A DNA stretch of 64,000 nucleotides. Origin: Sceloporus undulatus (lineage: Eukaryota; Chordata; Lepidosauria; Squamata; Phrynosomatidae). The number at the start of each line of letters is the position of its first letter. Position 1 is the first letter of the stretch. The position numbers and the translations under genes are program-made. Of the stretch, positions 38,513 to 49,800 are shown in pieces. Where the stretch lies: assembly GCF_019175285.1 (NCBI RefSeq), contig NC_056528.1:16399447-16463446 (forward strand). The letters run 5' to 3'. Below the pieces are notes generated by a model, which saw only the letters and a list, made by a program, of their open reading frames with translations, was not told where the DNA came from and ran no database searches.

Positions 38513-38945
38513 GTTGCATCAATACTGCAGAAATAATCCAGGATCCAGAACACACTGCATAAACAATCCAGTTTGGGACCGCTTTAACTGCCCTGACTCA
38601 ATGCTAGGGAATTCTGGGAACTGTAGTCTTGTGGGACATTTAGCCTTCATTGACAAAGCGCTCTGGTGGCACAATAAGCTACAATTCCCAGATTCCCTAG
38701 CACTGAGCCAGGGCAGTTAAATCGGTCTCAAACTGGATTATTTCAGCAGTGTGGTTTGGAGCCAGGTTGGCATCACTTTTAACTTTGATGGCCCAGTTCT
38801 ATGAAATCCCGGAAACTGTAGTTTTGGGAGACATCAGAGCTCTAACTGTGTCACAAAACTACAGTTCCCAGCACTTCATAGCATTAAGTCATGGCAGTTG
38901 AAGTGGTGTCAAACTGGATTATTTCTGCAGAGCGTATGCAGCCTT
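38513..38945. mobile_element. Two FB-F MITEs in tandem
   Basis: 38,513-38,758 is a full palindrome. 38,760-38,945 is a second, shorter one sharing the end CAAACTGGATTATTTC. 37,730-38,510 shows nothing. Confidence 0.65.
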
Positions 38946-39104
38946 AGTCTCCTTGCTAAGGGTGTTCGTTGCTCATCTGGGCAAACATATGGAATAGCGA
39001 CTGAAATTAGAGCAAGTTGAAAAAGAAAATCCTGCAAAACTCAGTCAAAGCTTACTATGATAGAGATAATTCCTCTTCCTTTTTCAATGCACAGAAACCA
39101 ATTT

Positions 39105-39250
39105 CTTGGGGATATTCAGGGGTAGCTGTGTTGGCCATTCAACAAACACAAGCAAAAATCCATCAGTGATGCCTTTATTGGTCAAAATGCACAATATACT
39201 CGTTGCAAGCTTTCGAAGCTCCATAGGCTTCTTCAACAGGCAAGGTGTTA
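39105..39250 (-). mobile_element. Unclassified retroelement 3' tail
   Basis: Contains TGCCTTTATTGGTCAAAATG and GCAAGCTTTCGAAGC; on the minus strand this reads CGAAAGCTTGC then CCAATAAAGGCATCA. The same word set is at 55,880-56,000. Tails of this style are widespread in vertebrates, but I cannot name the family with confidence. Confidence 0.4.
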
Positions 39251-39734
39251 CAAACCAAAAAACAAACAATTGGAGATGTTTTTTGGGGGTAGAATTCAAA
39301 GACACAAAGCAAAGTATGCAAAGGGATCTTGTTGCCCCTTTGAGATTAAATGGTTGCTTGCAAGCCTCCAGGCGATACTATTGGCTTTGATGAATGGATG
39401 GCACACTATCAGCCTTTATGCTTTGGCTTTGAGGTTAACACAATCAAACAACAGACATTTCAGGACATTGAACTGATCAGTAACTAAGGATAAGAGTGCT
39501 GCACTTCAGGTAAAGTGCAATAAAAGTTCCAAGTTTGTAGGTTGTTTTACTGTACATTGCAATACAGCCCTTGCCTTGACAGCTGCGTACAAAAATATAG
39601 GTATGATTATACAAAGTTGTGTACAAAAGAAAATTACATTTGGGGAAGCTTCCTACACCAAATCTGGGCCTTGGGTAGAGTTGCAAAAATGTGGCTATTA
39701 GTTTAAGTTGCATTTAACAATCTGTATTATTAGG

Positions 39735-39840
39735 GAAGGAGGAAGAGGAGAAGGAAACCAGGATAGTTAAAAGCTGCTAGAAAAGTAAGGTGGAAAAGGA
39801 GGACTCTTCCAGTCAAATTGGGACAGTTGGAAGGTTTACC
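39735..39840. mobile_element. Family 'H' end fragment
   Basis: Ends AATTGGGACAGTTGGAAGGT, the right end of family H. Confidence 0.45.
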
Positions 39841-40029
39841 TCTTTGGTGAGTTGTGGTGAAGCATTTTTCTGTTCCTACAAGCCACAATGGCTGATGGAT
39901 GGATTGATGGAACTTGTAGTGATTATTATCTAAACCACACACACACACATTTCAGCCTCCATCACTGACAACAAGGGCATTATGCCATCTGTGGATCTAC
40001 CTGAACAGTTATAATGCTGATCCCATTTT

Positions 40030-40265
40030 GTGTGTGGGTGTCGTGTGCCTTCATGTGGTTTCTGACTTATGGGCAACCCTAAAGCGAACCTATCCTGGGG
40101 TTTTCTTGGCTTGATTTATTCAGAGGAGCTTTGCCATGGCCCTCCCTTGAGGCTAAGAGCATGACGTGTCCCAAGTCACCCAGTGAGTTTCATGGCTGAG
40201 CTGAAAATTGAACCCTGGTCTCCAGAGTTGTAGTCCAACAGTGAAACCACTACACCATGCTGGAT
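40030..40265 (-). mobile_element. Sauria SINE, full length
   Basis: GTGTCGTGTGCCTTCATGTG to CACTACACCATGCTGG. Confidence 0.8.
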
Positions 40266-40269
40266 CTCC

Positions 40270-40605
40270 CCATACCCTCCAGCATTTCAGAGATGAAAAC
40301 CAGGACACATGTGGTCAAGTAACCTCAGAGTCTGGTCAAGATGGCAAAGGTTATGAGCAGAAAAGGTAGCAGAATGTGCAGCAGTGTGCTTTTGCTTGAG
40401 CCTGCTGGAAAGGACCAAATTCCACTTTCCACTTGCCGAGTCTGTTGAGTGCATACAGCTTTTGCACTTTGAACTCTGTTGCAGCAATTGACATAAGCTC
40501 CAGACAAGGGAGGAAAGTCGGAGGAGAAGAGAGGAACTGGGACATTTTGAAAGCAGCTGGGAAAATGGGGTGACAAAAGATGAATTGGGATAGTTCCAAA
40601 TATGC
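40270..40605. mobile_element. Family 'H' element, full length
   Basis: CATACCCTCCAGCATTTCAG on the left and a worn right end near AATTGGGATAGTTCC. The internal GTGCAGCAGTGTGCTTTTGC matches the other copies. Confidence 0.6.
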
Positions 40606-40985
40606 TTCCCTTCATCTTTATGGTTGCTGCCCTTGCCCTTGCCTTTATGGGAGCTTCAAAATCCATTCTTGTTCAGCGAGTTTCATAGGCGTGAGAAGTC
40701 CTCTTGGCCTCCAAAGACACCATTCTGCTCTTATGTAAGTTATCAGCCACACCAACAACAATGGCAGATTGTTTGTGGCTGGATGTAATGAATACCACAT
40801 GGGCCTCGCACAGCGACTGTCCCCCTGAGAATCACCCTCTGTTCTGTTGGAAGTCTTTTCTGAAACAATTATTTTTTTGGCCAGGACAGAGTCTTGAACA
40901 CAAGGCCTGTCCATGTGTTGCGATACAGCTGGGAATGGGCGTGCCTTGGGTGGGATCCCAGCCAACAATTGCACACCGATGGGAG

Positions 40986-40992
40986 ATAAAAG
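40986..40992 (+). promoter_or_regulatory. GSN: TATA-like box ATAAAAG of the plasma GSN promoter
   Basis: GAGATAAAAGGAG lies about 125 bases before the signal-peptide ATG, followed by a pyrimidine-rich initiator-like stretch near 41,015-41,035. This would give a 5' UTR of roughly 95 bases. Confidence 0.5.
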
Positions 40993-41114
40993 GAGTGCGC
41001 TGGGACTCCTTCGGCCTCTCTCTTCTCTGTCTTCTCTGGGAGGCAGATTCAAGAAGAAGAGCAAGCTCCGTCAAGTCCTAGGGTTGGCCCATTGGCAGAA
41101 TAAGAGATCCAAAG

Positions 41115-41174
41115 ATGATGGCGCGGTGGGGATTTGCTCCGCTCATTGCTGCTCTGGCTGTGCTCTCGGCTTCG
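41115..41174 (+). CDS. GSN: GSN plasma-form first coding exon (signal peptide)
   Basis: Two ATGs in a row (41,115 and 41,118; the second has the better context, A at -3 and G at +4). The exon reads [20 protein letters not shown]: one Arg, then a hydrophobic core and small residues at the end, a textbook signal peptide. Donor TCG|GTGAGT in phase 0 joins the acceptor at 44,578, giving ...[14 protein letters not shown]. It directs gelsolin to the secretory route, where it clears actin in plasma. Only three residues separate it from the cytoplasmic start, against a longer plasma extension in human. An extra exon between the two cannot be excluded. Confidence 0.85.
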
Positions 41175-44100
41175 GTGAGTGACATCTCTCTTCCAATGTG
41201 CAAAGAGATCTTGCAGCATCTTTGAGACTAACTGAAAGAAAGAATCAGTCTGTAGAGAGATCTTGTAGCTCTGAGACTAAGAATCAGTCTGTAGAGAGAT
41301 CTTGTAGCACCTTTGAGACTCATTGAAAGCAAGAAGTTGGCAGCAGGAGCTTTTGTAAACTAAAGTCTACTTCCTCTGATGCATCTGAAGAAGTAGACTT
41401 AAGTCTATGAAAGCTCCAGCTGCCAACTTCTTTTTCAGTTAGTTTCAAAGGTGCTGCAAGATCTCTCTACAGACTGATCTACAGACTAACACAGCTGTAT
41501 CTTTGCAATCTCTCTTCCAACTCAAATTTCATGGAGATTATTGTTCAGCTCCTTATAGTTTTGAAGTGTCTGAAACCGGTATATTTATTGTCGGATGAGT
41601 GAACTGTGGACTTGAGATCTGGAGCATCAATGCTTCTGGCACAATATATCTCTTTGTTTGTAGCAGTGGTTCCCAATCTGGAACAGGACTTGTAGGTTAT
41701 CTGATGGGTAGCTGTGTAAATTTGTTGCAGCAGACACTACAAAGAATCTTGTGGTGCCCTGGAGTTTCTTTATTAGTTCAGTAGCCAATATGTTTAGTTA
41801 TTTCCAGCAGGTTTGATTTGTGCTTTCTTCTTTGGGAAGTGTGACTTTTATTTCCCGACTCAAACTGTAGCGTTGTGCATTATGGAAGAGACCAAAGGAT
41901 CCGATTTTCTTTCGGATCGCAGCTCTCAGAATCCCCAAGGCAGCTAGACATTCTCCCAACTGCAATGTTAATGGGAAAGGTGCACCAGTTGGGGAATGAA
42001 TGGTTCAATGCCTATCTCCACCTTTCCCTGACCCTCTGCCTGATGCATAGGAAACAAAGATAGGATCTGTAATTCTATCTGTGACTTTGTGCTCTGGACA
42101 CACCTAGTGCTGGAGTGGCTGCTCCCAAAAGTTTTTGACTGAAATAAAGTGGATCTCCATAGGGAAGTTCCCTTGTGTCAAGTTAGATTTAAAACACTTT
42201 GGTTCAGATGAAAAGGTGCTGCCAACTAACTGGATAGTTTCCAAGAAGCAAAAATAAAACTTAGCAATTAATTATAATTGTATTTATTAATTAATGCAGG
42301 TACTGTAAGTGATGTACTCTTACAAGAGGCAACCCACCCATCACACCCTTCTCTTTCACAAGAAGGAGGACATCTGTCTTCCAAGTTGCTAGGACACAAT
42401 GTGTATGTGTGTGTATGTGTGTATATATATATATAAAAAACCACTTCCATATATAATATATATATATATATCTTATCTAAGGAAGTGGTTTTCAACATCT
42501 AATACTCCAGATGTTGTTGACTTCAGCTCCCACAATCCTTTACCATTGACCATGCTGACAGGGGTTCCTGGGAGCTGAAGTTCAAACAACCAGAGGCCCA
42601 AAGAACATCTTTGATATAAAGGGACTTGTAAGTGTTGCATAGTGAAATAGTTTGAGTGTTGGACTGTGACTTTGGAGACCAGGGTTCGATTCTCTACTCA
42701 ATTATGACCTTGGGCAAGTCACACTCTCTCAGCCTCAGGGGAAGGCAATGGCAAACCTCCTCTGAACAAATCCTGCCAAGAAAACCCTGTGATTGGTTCG
42801 CCTTAGTGTTGCTGTAAGTCGGAAACAACTTGAAGACACACAATAGCAACAACCCTGTTTGCAAATGTCTTGCATAGAGAGGCTGACCTGATGCTCATAC
42901 CACACATGCCCTCCAACTATCTCAGTTCAGGCTATGCCTTCCCACTTTCTCAGCTCCTTTTTAAATGTTCACATTTCTGTCTCCCGTTTTCCCTTTTGAG
43001 GAGCTTGGTTCAGTTGCGGCAAACTGAGAGCAAAGTGCAAAAGTAATTTGCACCCAATAGATGGGGAGAAAAATAGGAGAGGAATAGGTGAAATTCTGCC
43101 CTTCCCAGTAGGTTAATACAGTAACTTTTCCTATCTTGACCACAGACTGATGTTGAATGGCCAGTCCACATGTGTCCCAATTTTCATCTGTGAAATGTTG
43201 GGGCACATGGGTGCTACATTATGGTCATTTTGGTGCTAGGTAAAGACTCTTTTACTCTCTCTGGGATTTTAAGAAGGGCTTTTATATCTTAGCACTTTTT
43301 AATCTTGCAGCCATTTTAATTTGGTTACATACACTCTGACGCTTTTATTCTCTGCTGCTGGCCTTGCCTTAGCTGTATCATATACTGCATTCAGTCCTAG
43401 CTTGCTGAATGCATTTTATAATTCCAGTGCGCTGCCAACTGTCCAATAATTCTGATTATAGGATGATTGAAAATTGCAGGCAATCAGCCAGCGAGCCAAG
43501 CAATTATTAATATAGATGTTATGCTTCTGGAGCTTTGAACACTGTACATTTCTTGCAGTATATTGTTCTGTCTGTTGGCAGGCCTCCTATCCTCCTGATT
43601 TAAGATTTGTCTTTGTGTGTCATGATGCAGGAGAGATCTGTAAGGAATTGGGAATCAATGAGCAGGAAATGGTTCCAAAGAATGTACTTAGCATGACAAC
43701 TAGGGAAGAGAGCCAGACAAGCAGGTGGAGTTAAACTAGGGCATCAAAATAACCAAATTATGTAGCCGGACCTGTTTGCTAATCCCCCCAATGTACCCTC
43801 CAGCATAAATATGTCACTTGTTGTTGACAATGTCTTGCAGTGTTTATCAGCGGAGCTCATGCTGCTCAGTGGCTAGACCGCATGAGGGTTGTTGTGTTTT
43901 TTAAAGGTAACCCAAGTAACGTAATGAAAACACAGTTCTGAGTCACGCTTGCGAATGTGACTCATGCCGCCGTACTGTGCAAAATGACTGGGCTTCTCAT
44001 GGGTAGCTTGGCTGCTCTTTGTGCCAAGGCATGTTGGGAACAGGCCAAGAGTTTTTCGCCCAGCTGGACCTGGGGAAGGGTTGTACTTTGTGCAAAAGTT

Positions 44101-45378
44101 TTAAGATGCAATTACCTTCATCTCTTTCCCAGCCTAGATTTCTTGGATGACGTCTTCCATCATCCCCACTGTTTTAAAAAAAATTAGAAAACTTGACTCT
44201 TTGCAGAAAATTTTGCAATAAAGTAGCAGTGCTGTCAATTCATGGATTTCATGATTGTTTAAACAGCTCCCTTCCTCTTTGTTAATATTGTCTGGGCCAG
44301 AGTTTGGAAAACTTGCATTTTTGGACAATCATTCCTTCTGCAGGATGGGGTTTCTGGAGATATTCTGGTCCCTCAAAATAACTTTTCCAAGCTTTAGTCC
44401 AGGCATCGTTCCTACTACAGGGTGGTTTCCTCTGGAAAGCTGCGGAAACCAGCCTCGCCACTGAGGCAGCTTAAGGAGGTGGCAAACTTGAACAAAGACT
44501 TCCTTATACCTCCCAAACTGAACTGAGTCAGTTGTATGTTTTTTTTCCCCCTCAGTCAGTTCTTCTTTTCTCTCTCAGCCTGTTAGCATGGTGGAGCATG
44601 CCGAATTCCTCAAAGCCGGGAAGGAGCCAGGCCTTCAGATCTGGAGGATCGAGAAGTTCGATCTGGTGCCGGTGCCAAAGAACCTCTATGGTGATTTCTT
44701 CACCGGAGATGCCTACGTGATCCTCAACACCATCCGGCAACGGAGCGGGAATCTGCAGTATGATCTCCATTTCTGGCTGGGTAAGGGAGGCTTCTTCTGT
44801 ACAAAGGCGGCCTTTTCTTCATTGTGGTTAAGAGAGAGACTGTGTGGTTAGAGGAATGGATTGGGATTTGAAGCATGCAAGTTCAAGTCCTTCCTCAGCA
44901 ATGAAGCATTCTGGATGATGTTGGGCTAGTCAGCCTCTTTCTTTCTGACCTAATTCACAGGGATTTTGAGATGTTAAAATGAAGGAGAGCTATGTGCATC
45001 ACCCTGAGTCCTTTGGAGCTAAGGCTGTTGCCATTATTGGGTGCCTTCAAGTCCTTTCTGATTTATGGTGATGCATGGAGTTTTCTTGGCAAGTTTCTTC
45101 AGAGGGGGTTTGCTATTTCCTGTGAGGCTAAGAGAGTGTGACTCGCCCAAGTTCACCCAGTGGATTTACATGGTTGAGCAAGGATTCGAACCCTGGTCTT
45201 TGGAGTTGTAGTCCAATGCTCAAACCACTACACTATCTCACCTCTTATGTAGACGAGTATGTGGAGAGATCTTGTAGCACCTTTGAGACTAACTGAAAGA
45301 AAGAAGTTGGCAGCATGAGCTTTCGTAGACTGAAGTCTACTTACTCAGATGCATTTGGTGGAGTGGAAGCCAAGGACA

Positions 45379-45423
<45 letters not shown>

Positions 45424-46797
45424 ACACACACATATGCCATTGGTATATAGATGAGAATGGCTACATTTTAGGGGAATTAGATCAAATACAATAGCGCTTG
45501 TTTAGAGAAAAGGAAATAAAATAGTTGCACAGTGACTAGTCTGGCAGTGCTAAGAGACCTCTGTTTGGAAGCATCGAAGGGAGGAACTCTCCAGAAAGGA
45601 AAGTGTGACAAGTGGGAAACACCCTTTAGCCACTCAGAATGGCAACCCTTTTGCACCAGTTTATGATCTTGCCAGATTATTTCATGCAACAATGCAAACT
45701 CCAGCACCACTTCATGAGTTGGCTAACCTTTGCATCCCTCCTTTCCTCTCTTTTTTCCTGATTCCTAGGGGACCAGTGCAGCCAGGATGAGAGTGGGTCC
45801 GCTGCTATTTTCACGGTACAACTAGATGATTATCTCGGTGGGAAGGCAGTCCAGCATCGGGAGGTGCAAGGGCACGAATCATCAACTTTCCTGGGGTACT
45901 TCAAATCAGGCCTCAAGTACAAAGTATGTATCAGTCCAGCATCTTGTTTAACGGTGTCATATATATATATATCATAATCAAAGAGTTCATAGACAGCCAG
46001 TCAGATACAAAGAGAATGGTTACCATCTTATCATTCATTATCCTTCTATATGTTGGTTGTAGCTCAAAGAAAGCTGATCTAGAACCTGTTCCCAAATTGG
46101 CCATGGATCCATTCATTTGGAAATTAAAGTTTGCTGTCATCCCTGGTTTGGGGAAACCTAATGTCATTTGGTGGTTCCCCTGTCTGTGGAGCAGTGAAAC
46201 CATGTCAGGATTTAAGCCTTCAGCATCTTGGACAGCTTCTTTAAAGCTAGCTAAAACCAAGAATATTTTCACTGCCCCACTGAGATGGCAGCCACCACTA
46301 AATAAAACTGTTTGCAATGTACTCCAACCACCCCTCCATTTTCTCCTCCACAATGTTAGGGTTTATCTCAACTTTATTGTGTTAAAACTGAATTCCTAAT
46401 CTCAAGGGAAGGACCAAACCAATCAGGATTTTTGACCCTTCTAGGCTGGTGGTGTGGCTTCCGGCTTCCGTCACGTGGTTCCCAATGAAGTGACCGTCCA
46501 GCGACTCTTCCAAGTCAAAGGCAGGCGGACGGCACGAGCGACAGAGGTCCCCGTCAGCTGGGACAGCTTCAATAGCGGCGATTGTTTCATCTTGGATTTG
46601 GGCAATGTAAGTTTCGTGTGGTGTGCTGGACACACAACAATGTGAGCAGCCAGGTTTTGTGACTTGCTTCTTTGGGAGGAAGGAGATAGTACCCTTTAAA
46701 ACAACCCTGAGTTTGTTGTTTCTAATAGGTTGGCTGCAAATTGGCCTTCCATATCCACAAACTCTGCATCCATAGATTCAACCATCCATGGCTTGAA

Positions 46798-46861
<64 letters not shown>

Positions 46862-49800
46862 ATCTATCGTCTATCTATCTATATTTGATAGTACAAAATA
46901 AAATGATTTGCCATTTTTTTTAAGGGGGACCATTTATGTATCTAATGCGACTTGAGCATCCACAGATTTGGGTATCTATAGCAGAGTGGTCCTGGAACCA
47001 AACCCCAGCAGATAACAAAGGTCCACTGTAGATTATATAACAACAAAAATGCTTTTTAAAGCAAATATTTTTAGTAGGAGTGTGGCATGGATACAGGGTT
47101 TTCTATGACGCAAGCTGTCAATCTCTGCTTGAGACTACCTCCTCCTGCTAAGTAAACTAATTTTTCTGGTCAAGAACAGAAGGAGGCTGGCTGGTTTGCA
47201 CTTTTCCCCCAGCTGTCTTAACAAAACAGTCTGTTCCTGCCCACAACAGGTTGAGAAAAGCACTCTCTCGAAAAAGTGCATGCACCCAGTCTTGCCAAAA
47301 ACATCTTCAAGCCTTGCTGTATATTTTTGTTAATTTCCATATTGTTGCATTTGTTGATCCCATCGTAAGATAAATCCTTACTGGAGAGGAAGTCTGTTTT
47401 TCCAGATGGCTCTGCAAAATGTTTGATTCTAGCCTGAAGCCTTCCCAGCTTCAGGCATACGGCATCCACATGGCCAAACTTTCCCAAGCCTTGCTGGATG
47501 ATGTTTTGTTATGTTGCTGCTTTGGAAGAACTGATCTGAGCTATTGAAAGATGCCAGATAACCGTGTTTAGTTCATGAACCCATGACAAATCATGAAGCT
47601 TTGGGGACGAAAGTTACTTCCTTGAAAGATGCTTCCATTGCCTCACATGAAACCCAACTTTTACTTGTACCCTATATGATCATAGTACTAGCTATTTTCA
47701 CCATTCCTTTCTCTGTCTGACAGTTTATTCACCAGTGGTGCGGCTCTCAAGCCAATCGGTTTGAAAGGCTAAAAGCCACAGAGGTTGCCAAAGGGATCCG
47801 GGATAATGAGAGAAGTGGCCGTGCCAGGGTCTATGTTGAGGATGAAGGTGCTGAGCGACAAGAGATGCTTCAGGTATGTATTTATTGATTTCCTCATAAA
47901 TGGATGTGGTTTTTCTAGCCCTGTCTACCACCAGGTCATTAGTCCCTACCTTGTCTCCTTCAAAGATGTAGAGTAGGGTGGGCAAAATGTGGTCCTGGTG
48001 CTGAATGTAGCACCTTAGATGCTGTATTCATAGCCCTTGATCTCTCTAGATTCACCGCACAACTTCATTTCTATCCTCCCCAAAAAGTGAATTGCCTCTT
48101 TACTGTTTATTATGACCACAGTAAAACATTTAGTTGCACAGTCTAGGCCATATTATATATTATTCAGGAGACCCAAGCTTGGATCTCCCAGAAACATTTT
48201 GGGGTTCATGTGTTTTCAAACTGGAACAAAGCCATGGGAGCTGCCAGTTTGCTTACAGCATCATTTTGGTCATCTCCCTCACCTTTTGTCTTTGGTTCTT
48301 CCCTTTCCCTGTTCCACTGTTTTTCAAAACTATTCTTCTGAATCACATGCATAAAGAACGGTCAGTTGAAATTCGCAGATAATTCTCTTTCTGCAGCAAT
48401 CTTGTTCTTTAATCTCTGTCCTTTTTGGAGCATCTGGGAGCAGTGAGACATTTCTTTCTTCCTCTCTCACCTTCCCAACTTGTCTCTCAGATACAGATAC
48501 AGATCGACGGATATATAAATATTTGTCTTTCAGGTCCTGGGACCCAAGCCTAGTCTGCCGGAAGGCACAGTCGATGACGCCCGAGCCGACGTGACCAACA
48601 GGAGACTGGCTAAACTCTACAAGGTTTATAACAAGAAGCAGCTGGCCACAGAGGTTTTTGCAAAGCAAAGAGGGATGTCTCCCAAACCAGAGGAATTTTA
48701 TTTCCAAAGAGAACTGAGGGCAATTGCAGCCTAGCTTATATGAGAGATTACTTTTTGAGCCAAGTGCATGATGCAAAGGCCACCACACCTCTGGGATATG
48801 GTAGCATTCCTCCCCATGGATACACAAATAAATCAGTATGGATATCCATTTTGTCCCACTTACAGGTCTCCAACGGTGCAGGGAATATGGCCGTTTCTCT
48901 GGTGGCGGATGAAAATCCATTCTCTCAGTCAGCCTTGAACTCAGAGGACTGCTTCATCCTGGACCATGGCACCGATGGCAAAATCTTCGTATGGAAAGGT
49001 AAATTGGAAGAGGTTAAATGTGGGCCAACATGATGTATTGGTCTGAGTGTTAGAACAGGACATTGGGAATCCAGAGTTCGAATCCTGGCTTGGCCATGGA
49101 AAGGCACTGGGTGTAGATGGAGCCGCAAGTCACACTCTCTCAGCCTCGGGGGAAGGCAACGGCAAACCTCCTTGGAACAAATCTTGCCAAGAAAACGCTG
49201 TGTTAGAGTCACCATAAGTCAGAAATAACTTGAAGGCAAACAACGACAAGAACATATATATGTACATATATTCCTGGTGGGTCATAGACAGGAGAGAACA
49301 TTCAAATGGTGAAGAGAGGCATGCCTTATTCAGTCCATGATATATGTCCACATTTAAAATACATGTGTCCTTGCACCCATTGTTATTCACAGGTAAAAAC
49401 GCCAATGCTGAAGAAAGGAAGGCCGCCTTGAAAACGGCCTCAGAATTCATCACCAAGATGAATTATCCGCGACAAACACAGGTGAGGATAAAAGAAAAGC
49501 TGCACAGTGCAAAACTTTATCTATCAACGTACAGAAGATAACAGTGCAAAAATTGTATTGTTGGAGATTACACATTTCCATTCAGAGGAGGTAATAGGAA
49601 TGCAAAGAAAGAAGTCAGAAAGAAGGGAAGCGAAATCAAAGTCCGAAATGGAAAAACTGGCTGTATTCAGACATCACACCAAAATCGTGTAATTTAAAAT
49701 GTTTCCCCCCCCTCCATAAATTTAGAGTGACTTGTGGATACACAGACCATGGTGTTACACAAACCCATGCTGTTGTGACCATCTGGGGATGATGGGACAT

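Noticed and set aside
44583-44770. Minus-strand frames opposite GSN exons
   Set aside because: Shadows of the well-supported plus-strand coding exons.
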